A stretch of 64,000 nt of DNA from Paenibacillus sp. FSL R7-0204. Its GTDB lineage: Bacteria > Bacillota > Bacilli > Paenibacillales > Paenibacillaceae. The stretch covers positions 496,001-560,000 of the forward strand of contig NZ_JBBOCA010000001.1 of the NCBI RefSeq assembly GCF_038002225.1, in the 5' to 3' direction. Below, in pieces: positions 7,532-16,318 of this stretch. Each line of letters opens with the position of its first letter. Position 1 is the first letter of the stretch. The notes beneath the pieces are model-generated. The model was given only the letters and a program-made list of their open reading frames with translations, had not been told where the DNA came from and ran no database searches. A program made the translations under genes and the position numbers.

Positions 7532-7966
7532 ATGAAGCGTTCTGAGGTTGCCAAAGACATCATCCGTGATTTTCTGGTTATCTTCGCATCCATCATCATA
7601 ATCATTACGGTGCTGCGGCAGATTTTTATGCCGGAACTCGCCTTTGACCTGATATCCATCTATACGATCATGGGCTTCTCCCTGCTTGGGGCATTGACAG
7701 GCTTGATGTTGTACGCTCCTGACGGGATGAGTGAGCGGGCGATGCGTGTGAGAATCGTGATTCATTTTCTCCTGCTGGAGCTTCTGTTGATTACCCTTGC
7801 CAGCCTGATTGGAGCTGTGGCCAGTGTGTCCGCTGCACTGCTGTTTGCCCTGCAAATCGCTGTAGTCTATGCCATTGTCCGTCTGCTGTCCTATGAGAAG
7901 GATAAGAAGGAAGCGGAGCTGATTAATGAGCGGCTGAAGGCGGTGAAGCAGGACATCCGAGAGTAA
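7532..7966 (+). CDS. DUF3021 family membrane protein
   Basis: A 144-residue protein with four predicted transmembrane helices (about residues 10-30, 40-62, 75-97 and 100-122) and a charged C-terminal cytoplasmic helix. DUF3021 genes almost always follow a LytTR gene, as here (14-bp gap, AAGGGGG RBS). In known examples the membrane protein is thought to control the activity of its LytTR partner, often in bacteriocin or membrane-stress circuits; this is inference from family context. Confidence 0.87.
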   Translation: MKRSEVAKDIIRDFLVIFASIIIIITVLRQIFMPELAFDLISIYTIMGFSLLGALTGLMLYAPDGMSERAMRVRIVIHFLLLELLLITLASLIGAVASVSAALLFALQIAVVYAIVRLLSYEKDKKEAELINERLKAVKQDIRE

Positions 7967-8105
7967 TTCCTTAGTCAATATCGCGCTTTGTGGGGCTTTT
8001 TTGCATCTTATTGCCCTGTAGCTACAGCTTACCGTAAATGGGTATACACCCTTTTCGCAGTTTTTTATGATGAGTTCATCACTTAACGCGAAAAGGAGAA
8101 TCCCT

Positions 8106-9341
8106 ATGCACAGCGGCATTAAGCTCATAAGCTGGATTAGAATCACCCTGTTTATCGTATTCGTTATTCTTATATTGTCCCCCGTTATCGATTGGAGCTT
8201 CAGCTTGGTATTACTGGCGGCATTGCTGTTTGTTTTTGCGCTGAAAGGCTCGGTTAATCTGATCCGTAAGAAGGCGGCCGTGAGACCGTCCAGACGTTCA
8301 AGCCGTGTGTGGAAAAGGCTGCTAACCGCTGTGGCGCTGCTAATCGCACTTATCCCGCCTGTTCTATTCCCGCAGTATCGTACACCTGAAGTAACAGGGG
8401 AATATGAGGTCAGAACGGCAGTATACACCTATACGGACCCTGACCGGATGGAGGGATTTACAGATACGGGGGAGAGCCGGAGGGTGAACGTGAAATTCTG
8501 GTATCCGGACTATGCCGGGGGTACCTATCCGTTGGTGGTCTTTTCTCATGGTGCTTATGGAGTTAGAGAGAGCAACACGTCAACCTTCACGGAGCTGGCC
8601 AGCCACGGCTATGTTGTGGTATCCATCGATCACCCCTACCATTCTTTTTATACACAAGGCGTGGACGGGAAGGTCACTATGGTTAATGCAGAATATATGC
8701 GGGAGGTTAACGATTCCAATAAGGACGGAGTGTACACCGTGGAAGAGCTGTATGGCCTTACGCGTAAATGGATGAAGCTGCGGACCGGGGATATGAATCT
8801 GGTAATCGATCATATCCTGGAGAAAGCCGCCAGTAGCGAGGAACCCGTGTACCAGCGGATTGATACGGGGCACATTGGCGTATTCGGCCACTCGATGGGC
8901 GGTGCGGCAAGCGTGGCGCTCGGCCGGGAGCGCAGTGATGTGGATGCTGTTGTGAATCTGGATGCGCCGTTCTTCACCGAGCTGGTGTATGACCGGAAGC
9001 TGAATGATCTGGCGGCCAAAAATGAACCCTACCGCGTACCGCTGCTGAACATCTATACGGACGATGTGTGGAGACAGCTCGGGAAGAACTCGGCTTATGC
9101 GGCGAATAAGACCGACAATCCGAACTTCAAGGATGCCTATACCGTTCATTTTGAGGGAGCCAAGCACTTAAGCCTGACCGACCTGCCGCTGTTCTCCCCC
9201 ATCCTTGCGAATATGTTACAGCGCGGGCAGGCGGATATCGATAAGTATTACTGTATTGAGACCATGAATAGGCTAATTCTTGAGTTCTACGACTACACGT
9301 TAAAAGGCAACGGGCAGTTTGCGCCGCAGGCGGTGTATTAA
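8106..9341 (+). CDS. Membrane-anchored alpha/beta hydrolase (PAF-acetylhydrolase-like)
   Basis: A 411-residue protein. Three hydrophobic helices lie at about residues 7-28, 32-50 and 76-95. The hydrolase domain follows: VVFSHGAYG oxyanion region, the nucleophile elbow GHSMGG, an aspartate in the DDVW/NIYTDD segment, and a His in the EGAKHLSLTD loop. The overall pattern resembles the PAF acetylhydrolase isoform II family, lipid-ester hydrolases. The start at 8106 has AAGGAG 8 bases upstream; the in-frame ATG at 8067 lacks an RBS. Substrate unknown; active site likely outside the membrane given the anchor. Confidence 0.87.
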   Translation: MHSGIKLISWIRITLFIVFVILILSPVIDWSFSLVLLAALLFVFALKGSVNLIRKKAAVRPSRRSSRVWKRLLTAVALLIALIPPVLFPQYRTPEVTGEYEVRTAVYTYTDPDRMEGFTDTGESRRVNVKFWYPDYAGGTYPLVVFSHGAYGVRESNTSTFTELASHGYVVVSIDHPYHSFYTQGVDGKVTMVNAEYMREVNDSNKDGVYTVEELYGLTRKWMKLRTGDMNLVIDHILEKAASSEEPVYQRIDTGHIGVFGHSMGGAASVALGRERSDVDAVVNLDAPFFTELVYDRKLNDLAAKNEPYRVPLLNIYTDDVWRQLGKNSAYAANKTDNPNFKDAYTVHFEGAKHLSLTDLPLFSPILANMLQRGQADIDKYYCIETMNRLILEFYDYTLKGNGQFAPQAVY

Positions 9342-9362
9342 GTGGGGATGCAAAATCAATTG

Positions 9363-10472
9363 CTACATATCCAAGACAGAAGACTGAACCAGTTCGGCTA
9401 TCCCTTCCTCTAACCCCGTCACACCCTCATCCTCCAGCCACTCCGGCGGGACGAGCAGATAATGGCTGGAGCTGCTCTTCAGGTAGCTGTAGATGATCTG
9501 TGCCTCGTCGATCTTGTGGCGGCTCATCTCTTCCGTAGCGGCGGTCTGGCTGCTGCTGCGGAAAACCTCCCGGGCGGATGCAGCGATCATCCCGGTGATC
9601 TGCCCTTCGTTCAGCGCGTCTCTTGCCAGCAGGGTGCGGTAGAGAATCACGCTGCCCTTGATGAAGATCAGCTTATGGGACTGTTCGTCCACCGGCTCCA
9701 GCACGATAATATTCTTGTTCGCTCCGGTGAATTCAATCACTTGCTCCTTCTGCAGCAGCGAATGGACTGCCCCCAGATAATCGCGGAATTTGGCAGCGGT
9801 CTCGAAGTCGAACCGCAGCGCGGCGTCCTCCATCCGGGCTTCCAGTCCGGCCACAATTCCGCTGTCTCTGCCTTCCAGTAAGCAGATCATCTCGTCTATG
9901 ACGGCTTCATACTGCGCCACAGCGGCCTCCCCGCCTCCGCACATGCCGATACATAAGCCCAGCGAATGGTTCAGGCAGCGGGAGCTGCGGGAATGGGGAC
10001 TGCTGCACAGAATGCGCTGTGATTCCTTGATGCCCAGCACCGCTCTCTCCACTGTACTCCGGCTGGTATAAGGGCCATATATGAGGCTGCCCGCCTCTGC
10101 ACTTGGCTCGTAGCCAATCTCAATCTGCCGGTAAGGCGAAGGCGCCTTGTCTACGATGGAAATATAGCTGTAGGCGAGCGGGTTCTTCATTTTGCGGTTA
10201 TACATCGGCTTGATCTCTTTGATCAGCTGGCATTCGAGCATGAAGGCTTCAAATTCCGTATCGGTCAGCCTGTAGTCGAGATCGCGGATATGCTTAACGA
10301 GCTGCTTCACCTTAGGCGAATGCCCCTTATTATTATAAAAATAAGACTGGACCCGCTTCCTCAGCTGCTTCGCCTTGCCGACATAAATCACATGGCCCAG
10401 GCCGTCCTTCATCAGGTATACGCCAGGCGTCAAGGGCAGGCTTGCGACCTTGTCTGTTAGATTTGCGGTCAT
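9363..10472 (-). CDS. UvrC-like GIY-YIG nuclease lacking the C-terminal nuclease half
   Basis: A 369-residue protein matching the N-terminal half of UvrC. The GIY-YIG domain comes first (PGVYLMKD at 16-23, VIYVGKAKQLRKRV at 28-41). A cysteine set follows, Cys156, Cys166, Cys174 and Cys178, with near-UvrC spacing, suggesting a 4Fe-4S cluster. Then comes a UVR/UvrBC motif (LEARMEDAALRFDFETAAKFRDYL) and a short C-terminal domain. The RNase-H-like and helix-hairpin-helix domains of true UvrC (about 600 residues) are absent, so it should make only the 3' incision, as E. coli Cho does, yet it keeps the UvrB-contact motif that Cho lacks. It lies 18 bp after a small frame. Confidence 0.9.
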   Translation of the reverse strand: MTANLTDKVASLPLTPGVYLMKDGLGHVIYVGKAKQLRKRVQSYFYNNKGHSPKVKQLVKHIRDLDYRLTDTEFEAFMLECQLIKEIKPMYNRKMKNPLAYSYISIVDKAPSPYRQIEIGYEPSAEAGSLIYGPYTSRSTVERAVLGIKESQRILCSSPHSRSSRCLNHSLGLCIGMCGGGEAAVAQYEAVIDEMICLLEGRDSGIVAGLEARMEDAALRFDFETAAKFRDYLGAVHSLLQKEQVIEFTGANKNIIVLEPVDEQSHKLIFIKGSVILYRTLLARDALNEGQITGMIAASAREVFRSSSQTAATEEMSRHKIDEAQIIYSYLKSSSSHYLLVPPEWLEDEGVTGLEEGIAELVQSSVLDM

Positions 10473-10490
10473 GGCAGCCGCCTCCGTTCG

Positions 10491-10592
10491 TCAATTTCTT
10501 CCGTATCTTTCAAGTATAGACCATGCCGCTGCTACCTGCGACAGGAAAAGCTCTTCCCGGTCCTCCGGCAGAAGCGGTGTGACATAATCCAC
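10491..10592 (-). CDS. Possible small protein (33 residues) upstream of the UvrC-like gene
   Basis: A GTG start at 10592 with GGGAG 5 bases upstream opens a 33-codon frame with protein-like composition (MDYVTPLLPEDREELFL, then VAAAWSILERYGRN). It ends 18 bp before the UvrC-like start. It may be a translation-coupled small ORF or the tail of a decayed gene, since an in-frame stop lies not far upstream. I do not recognise the sequence. Confidence 0.35.
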   Translation of the reverse strand: MDYVTPLLPEDREELFLSQVAAAWSILERYGRN

Positions 10593-10677
10593 AATGTCTC
10601 CCGGCCAAACCCTCTATCATTAACTACATGAACGATAGGCATGAGCGTATGCGATCAAGTAAGCTGGGGGGCTGCTG

Positions 10678-11517
10678 ATGAAGTATTCGATCGGTGAATT
10701 TGCATCCATTCTTGGAGTGACGGCAGATACACTGCGATTATATGAGAAACATGATATTGTCCGGCCGATGAAGGATCATCATAATAACTACAGGTATTTC
10801 AACGATTTGGATGCACGCAATCTATTGACGAGCAGATGGTACCGGAGCATGCAGATTCCGCTTCAGGATGTAGCCGGGTTGATTAAGGACGCGCCATGTG
10901 AGCAAGTGATGGAGTCGATTGCCGCTGCGGGTATGCAGCTGGAGGAGGAGATCCGGCGCAGCACGCTGCTGCTCGGCAAGATTCAGGAGATTCAGGCGGA
11001 GCTGGCGCAGGTGGGCGCATCCCTATATACATGCAAGATGAAGCAGGTGCCGGGCATGTACCGGATTCAGCAGACGAACAAGAATCATTTGCTACACAAG
11101 GAGGAGCTCAAAGACACGGTCCAGGCGTGGATGGAGCTGCTGCCGTTCACCTTCTACTCCTTCCGGGTTGAGAATAAGGCAGGCGAATGCGTCTGCGGAC
11201 TAGGGGAGCTGGAGTATAGCTGGGGACTTGGCCTGCTTGCGGAGGATCAGGTGAAGCTTGGCGTTAGCTTGAACGACAGCGTGGAGGTTCTGGAGCCGGC
11301 GGCCTGCATCTCTGCCGTCATTGTCAGCGGCCACGAGGATTACCTGGAGCGGGGAGCGTTCGGGTTCATGCTGGACTATGTGAAGGCACGGAATTATAAG
11401 ATTAGCGGGGACATCAGCGGTAAAATTCTGTTCACCGAGCGCACGGGTAACGGCAGCAAGACGTATCTGGAGATTAACATTCCGGTAGAATCGGAGGAAG
11501 CGTCCGTTCTACTTTGA
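10678..11517 (+). CDS. MerR family transcriptional regulator
   Basis: A 279-residue activator: N-terminal winged HTH (YSIGEFASILGVTADTLRLYEKHDIVRP, residues 3-30, and NNYRYFNDLDARNLL), a coiled-coil dimerisation helix (about 80-115), and a roughly 160-residue C-terminal effector domain of the GyrI/Bmr-binding sort. MerR proteins activate promoters with an overlong 19-bp spacer by twisting DNA. Exactly such a promoter lies between this gene and the flavoprotein at 11641, making that gene its likely target. The effector is unknown; Cys residues do not form an evident metal site. Confidence 0.92.
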   Translation: MKYSIGEFASILGVTADTLRLYEKHDIVRPMKDHHNNYRYFNDLDARNLLTSRWYRSMQIPLQDVAGLIKDAPCEQVMESIAAAGMQLEEEIRRSTLLLGKIQEIQAELAQVGASLYTCKMKQVPGMYRIQQTNKNHLLHKEELKDTVQAWMELLPFTFYSFRVENKAGECVCGLGELEYSWGLGLLAEDQVKLGVSLNDSVEVLEPAACISAVIVSGHEDYLERGAFGFMLDYVKARNYKISGDISGKILFTERTGNGSKTYLEINIPVESEEASVLL

Positions 11518-11539
11518 GAAAAGTTTCACATATTGTTCA

Positions 11540-11570
11540 TTGACCTTGGTACAGTACCAAGGTTTACACT
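11540..11570 (+). promoter_or_regulatory. MerR-type promoter with perfect dyad in a 19-bp spacer
   Basis: -35 TTGACC (11540-11545), 19-bp spacer, -10 TACACT (11565-11570). A perfect 21-bp dyad spans 11543-11563 (CCTTGGTAC, central A, GTACCAAGG within it). This is the textbook layout of MerR-activated promoters. Confidence 0.88.
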
Positions 11571-11640
11571 GTGTGCGGTAGTCAGCAGTCCTATTAGAGA
11601 GAGAAACGGGGCTGCATTAACCACATAGGGGGAGAAATTG

Positions 11641-13632
11641 ATGCGTAAGCAAGCAACTAAAAAGGTGTTTCTATTCACCGTATGTCTGGTATTGGTCCTG
11701 TCGCTCCTAAGCGGCTGCAGCGGTAACAATTCCGCCGCACCGGCAGCTTCAGAGCAGCCGTCCGCTTCGCCGCAGGCGTCACAGCCAGCGGATACAAGTG
11801 CTGTACCGGCAGGCTTCAAAGCGGGAACCTATAAAGCAGAGGCTGAAGGCAAGGACGGCAAGATTCAGGTTGAGGTGACTCTTGACGATAATTCGGTTAT
11901 TACCGGAATCAATGTGGTCAGCCAGAATGAAACCGCCGGAATCGGGGTGGAGGCGATCAACAAGGTCAAGGAGGAGATTCTATCCGGCCAGACCCTGAAT
12001 ATTGATGCCGTCAGCGGGGCGTCCGAGTCCAGCAAGGCGATTCTGACCGCTGTGGAGGACGCGCTTAAGCAGGCGGGCGGCAATGTGGAGGCTTTTAAAA
12101 CCAAGGCTGTAGTGAAATCGGGAGAAGGCAAGACTGAGCAGCTGTCGGCGGATGTTGTCGTTGTGGGAGCAGGCGCTTCGGGTGTATCGGCAGCGGTATC
12201 AGCAGCGGATAAGGGCGCGAAGGTAATCCTGATCGAGAAAACAGCGACGATCGGCGGCGCGAGCAACCTGTCCTGGGCGGGTAAATTCTACAACTCCTCT
12301 GCCGCGCTAAGCAGCGGGCTTAAAGTAGAAGTCGAGAAGGAAATTGCAGACTGGATCGTGAACAACCACTGGCGTGTGGATGCCGCGGCAATCCGCCAGT
12401 ACGTCACGAAGTCGGGCGAGACCTATGACTGGCTGACCGGTAAGGGCTACACCACTACCTTCCTGAACTTCGCCGGGGAACAGCTCCATATGCTGCCTCC
12501 TTATGAGACCCGCCAGGAGCTGCTGCGCAAGATGCTTGCAGCATCCGTAGAGAAGGGCGGCGGACAGGTGATCACGGAGGCCACTGCACAGAAGCTGATG
12601 ACGGGCGCCAATGGAGAGGTTACCGGAGTCGTGGCCAAGAAGTCTGACGGAACTACCCTGGAGATTTCAGGAACGAGCGTTGTAATGGCTACCGGCGGTT
12701 ATGCCGGGAATAAAGAGATGGTTAAGGAAGCTTTTGGCTTCGAGGGCGTGAACGGCGGGCTTGGGCAGAACATCGGCGAAGGGCTGAAAATGTCCTGGGA
12801 GATCGGCGCGAAGGTGCCGGACAACTTCGGCGGGCAGATGCTGCACCAGACGCTGGCCAGAGCTACAGATAAGCTGAAGACGCAGTATGAGCCGTTTGAA
12901 GCCAGCTATCCGATGATGCTGTCTTACCTGCCAACCCTGATGAATGTCGGCCCTTCGGGTGCGAGATTCAGAGATGAGGCGGCGACGCTTACAGCGGTTG
13001 CGGCAGCGAATACCAGTGCTTTTAACGGAGCGTATCATCTGGTGATTGTCTCACAGGCGCAGCTGGAAGCGCTTAAGACCAAGGGAATGAAGGGGCTTAA
13101 GGCACCTAAGCTGCCGGGTATGCCGCCGGAATTCTATGCCTCCTATAAAGACAAGTTCACGCTGGACCAGCCCTGGAAGGATGCCGATAAAGTCTTCGAA
13201 TCCATGGTAGCCAGCGGCGACGGCTTCAAGGGCAATACGCTGGAGGAGCTGGCGAAGAATGCAGGGATGGACCCTGAAGTGTTTACCGCTGATTTCAAGC
13301 TCTATGAGGAAGCAGCGAAGACTGGCGCCGATACGGAGTTCGGCAAGGCGAAGGAATATCTGGTTCCTATGGGCAGCAGCGGACCGTATTACGCCGTTAT
13401 TGCCGAGATCAACAACCTCTGTTCGGTGGGCGGTCTGCTGGTCAATACCAAGTTCCAGGTGCTGAATGATAAGCGTCTGCCGGTCAAAGGACTGTATGCC
13501 GTGGGTGTGGAGTCTGAAGGGGTGTTATTCAATGATACCTATGTAGGCAACGGCGTTGGACTGGGCTACTCCTTCACCTCCGGGCGGCTCGGCGGCGAGG
13601 ATGCGGCTGCGGGCGCATTGGCTAAGGAATAG
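11641..13632 (+). CDS. Flavinylated extracellular FAD-dependent reductase lipoprotein (flavocytochrome c/fumarate reductase type)
   Basis: A 664-residue lipoprotein (lipobox LLSGC, Cys26). Residues 55-145 form an FMN-binding domain carrying DAVSGAS (122-128), matching the ApbE flavinylation motif, so FMN should be covalently attached at Ser128. Residues 170-664 are a fumarate-reductase/succinate-dehydrogenase flavoprotein domain with the FAD Rossmann motif VVVGAGASG, GGASNLSWAGKFYN, and a C-terminal FAD contact VGNGVGLGYSFTSGRLGG. It should take electrons outside the membrane and reduce a fumarate-like or enoate acceptor. No haem-binding CXXCH is present. GGGGGAG RBS 6 bases before ATG. Likely activated by the upstream MerR protein. 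Confidence 0.9.
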   Translation: MRKQATKKVFLFTVCLVLVLSLLSGCSGNNSAAPAASEQPSASPQASQPADTSAVPAGFKAGTYKAEAEGKDGKIQVEVTLDDNSVITGINVVSQNETAGIGVEAINKVKEEILSGQTLNIDAVSGASESSKAILTAVEDALKQAGGNVEAFKTKAVVKSGEGKTEQLSADVVVVGAGASGVSAAVSAADKGAKVILIEKTATIGGASNLSWAGKFYNSSAALSSGLKVEVEKEIADWIVNNHWRVDAAAIRQYVTKSGETYDWLTGKGYTTTFLNFAGEQLHMLPPYETRQELLRKMLAASVEKGGGQVITEATAQKLMTGANGEVTGVVAKKSDGTTLEISGTSVVMATGGYAGNKEMVKEAFGFEGVNGGLGQNIGEGLKMSWEIGAKVPDNFGGQMLHQTLARATDKLKTQYEPFEASYPMMLSYLPTLMNVGPSGARFRDEAATLTAVAAANTSAFNGAYHLVIVSQAQLEALKTKGMKGLKAPKLPGMPPEFYASYKDKFTLDQPWKDADKVFESMVASGDGFKGNTLEELAKNAGMDPEVFTADFKLYEEAAKTGADTEFGKAKEYLVPMGSSGPYYAVIAEINNLCSVGGLLVNTKFQVLNDKRLPVKGLYAVGVESEGVLFNDTYVGNGVGLGYSFTSGRLGGEDAAAGALAKE

Positions 13633-13639
13633 CCCTTTA

Positions 13640-13667
13640 TAAGTAATTTTCCTCTTTTTGCCGATAA
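13640..13667 (+). promoter_or_regulatory. Possible sigma-D-type promoter
   Basis: GCCGATAA (13660-13667) matches the sigma-D -10 element; TAAG (13640-13643) lies 16 bp upstream as an imperfect -35 (consensus TAAA). It precedes the hypothetical gene at 13709. Confidence 0.35.
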
Positions 13668-13708
13668 AGAGTTGTCCTGAACTTTACGCGCGAGAAGAGG
13701 AACGTCCG

Positions 13709-14254
13709 ATGTATATTCCCATATCACGAATCAACGCTGCTTCGCTGACCCGCTCACCGCAACAGGCGGAGTACACTTCCGCCGGGTCATCTCCGCTCAG
13801 CTTCCCGGAGATGATGGCGGCTGTGGGAGCGGCAATCGAAGATCAGGCACGCAGAATCAAGGCAAGGTACGGTCTGTCCGTCCGCATTATGGCGGTAGCC
13901 AAAGACGGCAGCAAGGGGGAGAAGACTGATGCAGGAGACCGGAGGGATCAGCGAGAGCTTGTAATCGCTCCGAATATTCTGCAGCGGATGAGCAAAGATC
14001 CTGTGATGCAGCGTAAGGTATATGGCTACCTTGACGAGTATGTGCGTGAGCCGCACTCCTCGCCCGGCCATAGCCTGATCGTTCACAGGGACGGCACCTC
14101 CACTCTTCTTCCTGCCGCCGCAAGACCGGCAGCAGTGCAGGAGATTACCCATCTACATACCGGGCAACCGGAAACCGCGGGCAGCTTATACGATCAGGAC
14201 AGACTGAAGCAGCTCGCGTTCCTCCGGGCCAGAAGAGCAGGCAGGCACCGGTAA
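13709..14254 (+). CDS. Hypothetical soluble protein, DUF6033-like
   Basis: A 181-residue protein without signal peptide or membrane helix. The middle (MMAAVGAAIEDQARRIKARYGL ... ELVIAPNILQRMSKDPVMQRKVYGYLDEY) resembles the DUF6033 pattern, in which a short IAPNxLxxMxxDPxxxxKV segment is typical. The C terminus is basic. The start is at 13709, with AGAGGAACG upstream; an in-frame upstream Met has no RBS. A sigma-D-like promoter precedes it, hinting at co-regulation with motility genes. Function unknown. Confidence 0.72.
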   Translation: MYIPISRINAASLTRSPQQAEYTSAGSSPLSFPEMMAAVGAAIEDQARRIKARYGLSVRIMAVAKDGSKGEKTDAGDRRDQRELVIAPNILQRMSKDPVMQRKVYGYLDEYVREPHSSPGHSLIVHRDGTSTLLPAAARPAAVQEITHLHTGQPETAGSLYDQDRLKQLAFLRARRAGRHR

Positions 14255-14273
14255 CAGAGTGTAATCCGCAAAT

Positions 14274-14315
14274 AAGATCCCTGAACCCATGTGATGTGGA
14301 GACGGGGGTCTTTTT
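14274..14315 (+). terminator. Terminator after the DUF6033-like gene
   Basis: AGATCCC pairs with GGGGGTCT, followed by TTTTT. Confidence 0.75.
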
Positions 14316-14415
14316 GTGAGGTTATGCGCGTCCCTGAAGCGAACAATGGCCTATCCTCCTGCATAGCATATAGCACCTGCTTGCTATTTGTAAGTGGAAA
14401 GGGGGCGCATGGCTA

Positions 14416-15837
14416 ATGGGTATCCAGCTTACTGCGATTCATTGGGTGTATCTGGTGTTTATTGTGTTCATTCTGGCGCTGCTGATCAAGCGGCGTGATA
14501 CAACCATGATCTGTGTGACCGGGATTCTGGCGCTCGGTCTGCTGGCAACGGTGACGCTCAGCGGGTCGGTGTCGGGGATCTTTAACTCTTTTGTCTATGC
14601 GACTAAGGAGCTGCTCGGCACCATAATGATTATCTCCATTATCGTGGCGATGAGCCGGATTCTGATTATAACAGGCATCAATGAGACGATGGTATCGCCG
14701 CTCACCCGGTTCCTGCGCACACCGGCGATGGCTTACTGGGGAATCGGGCTGATTATGATGGTAACCTCGTTCTTCTTCTGGCCGTCCCCTGCGGTAGCGC
14801 TGGTCGGGGCGGTTCTGCTGCCCGTGGCGGTCCGGGTCGGCCTGCCTGCGCTGGGCGCAGCGGTAGCCATGAACCTGTTCGGGCACGGGATCGCCCTCTC
14901 CGGCGATTATATTATTCAAGGCGCTCCGAAGCTGACGGCGGATGCCGCCGGTCTTCCGGTATCCAGCGTAATGCAGGCCAGTATCCCGCTGGTTGCTGTG
15001 ATGGGGATTGTCACTACGGTAAGTGCATTCTGGATGATGAAGCGGGACCAGAAGAACGGCACGTGGAGAGACGGCCTGGTCTCTTCCCCGGAAGCAGCTG
15101 AGCCGCTGGCTGATGCGGGGACGGATGATGACCAGCCAGTCCTCGTGAGTGACCGTCTGCGCAAAGGGCTGGCCATCGCCATTCCGCTGTTGTTCCTGTT
15201 GGATGTGACCGGCATGTTCGTGCTGCATCTGCAAGGGGGCGATGCTACCGCGCTGGTCGGGGGAACCGCCGTGCTGATCCTGATAGTCGTTACCCTGCTG
15301 GCCCATCGCGGCCAGGGTCAGGGGCTGGAGAAGATCACCGCCTATCTCATTGAAGGATTTACCTTCGGCTTCAAGGTCTTCGGGCCGGTCATCCCGATTG
15401 CCGCCTTCTTCTATCTGGGCGACGCCGCCTTCACCGAGCTGTACGGCAAGGTGCTGCCGGACGGCTCGCACGGCATCGTGAACGACCTGGGCGTAGCCCT
15501 GGCGAATCACGTGCCGCTGAACGGGGCGGCATCCGCCATAACGCTGACGGTAATCGGCGCGATCACCGGCCTCGACGGCTCCGGGTTCTCCGGCATCTCG
15601 CTGGCCGGCTCGATTGCCGGGCTGTTCGCCGCCGCGATCCACTCCGGCGCAGCAACGCTGACCGCCCTTGGGCAGGTGGCCGCCATCTGGGTCGGCGGCG
15701 GCACCCTGATCCCATGGGCGCTCATTCCCGCCGCTGCGATCTGCGGCGTCAGCCCGTTCGAGCTGGCCCGGCGCAATCTGAAGCCGGTCCTGCTGGGCCT
15801 TACGGCCATGACGATTGTCGCCATGTTCCTGGTGTAG
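14416..15837 (+). CDS. Polytopic permease of the ion-transporter superfamily
   Basis: A 473-residue protein with about 11-12 hydrophobic helices and a central cytoplasmic loop (about residues 208-245, acidic). Two similar halves each end in Gly/Ser/Pro-rich segments (FFFWPSPAVALVGAVLLPV near 120, and DGSGFSGISLAGSIAGL near 395), the hairpin-like patterns seen in GntP/DctM/citrate transporters. It is probably a secondary carrier for an organic anion; the substrate cannot be inferred from the sequence or from its unrelated neighbours. AAAGGGGG about 10 bases upstream supports the ATG at 14416. Confidence 0.82.
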   Translation: MGIQLTAIHWVYLVFIVFILALLIKRRDTTMICVTGILALGLLATVTLSGSVSGIFNSFVYATKELLGTIMIISIIVAMSRILIITGINETMVSPLTRFLRTPAMAYWGIGLIMMVTSFFFWPSPAVALVGAVLLPVAVRVGLPALGAAVAMNLFGHGIALSGDYIIQGAPKLTADAAGLPVSSVMQASIPLVAVMGIVTTVSAFWMMKRDQKNGTWRDGLVSSPEAAEPLADAGTDDDQPVLVSDRLRKGLAIAIPLLFLLDVTGMFVLHLQGGDATALVGGTAVLILIVVTLLAHRGQGQGLEKITAYLIEGFTFGFKVFGPVIPIAAFFYLGDAAFTELYGKVLPDGSHGIVNDLGVALANHVPLNGAASAITLTVIGAITGLDGSGFSGISLAGSIAGLFAAAIHSGAATLTALGQVAAIWVGGGTLIPWALIPAAAICGVSPFELARRNLKPVLLGLTAMTIVAMFLV

Positions 15838-16318
15838 GCGCCGCTTTAGTTCTATACACTCCACCCGGCCCGGGCAGATACGGACTCCAGGCCACTACCA
15901 CTCGGCGCGTTCGGACCCCAACGCCGTAATTCCATAGCCACCACCACTCGAGTCCACACCATACCTGAGCATTGTAACTTCATAACCGCGCCCACCCAGG
16001 TGCATACGGACCCCAGTTCCGTTATTTTCAGAAATCAGCCTGTTTTCGAACCCATGCGGACTCCAAAGCCTTTATTGCTACCATTTGGCCTAACTCGGCC
16101 TTGCTTTTGCTGGGATAAGATCTCTCCAGTCCGCATGTAGCCAAAAGCCACGATTTTGAGAGTACTAACGTCCGTATGGTCCGCATGGAAAAAGAGTGCC
16201 CGCCATAACCCATCCGATATTCGATCCGGGTGAACCCCTCGCTTACAATCCGCATAAGATTTCCTTCCCTAATCCATCCTACAGAAGAACGGACATTGTG
16301 ATGGAGGGGAAGGATCTT
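15838..16318. other. Gene-free gap filled with palindromic repeat boxes
   Basis: No protein-coding frame is convincing. Degenerate boxes occur near 15878-15900 and 15909-15933, then the complete element B at 16003-16187. The last 130 bp lead into the small gene at 16319. Confidence 0.6.
16003..16187. repeat. Palindromic intergenic element B (four boxes, 50-bp periodic)
   Basis: Forward CGGAC boxes start at 16007 and 16057 (50 bp apart); reverse GTCCGCATG boxes lie at 16129-16137 and 16179-16187 (50 bp apart). Inner sequence between the forward boxes (TTATTTTCAGAAAT, then GCC and TTTT) aligns with that of element A (TTATCCCCGCGAAAA, then GCC and TTTT), so the two are true relatives, not chance. 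Confidence 0.72.

Noticed and set aside
14413..15864. 483-codon open frame on the minus strand
   Set aside because: Exact antisense of the permease; its Gln/Arg/His-rich translation is typical of a shadow in GC-rich coding DNA.
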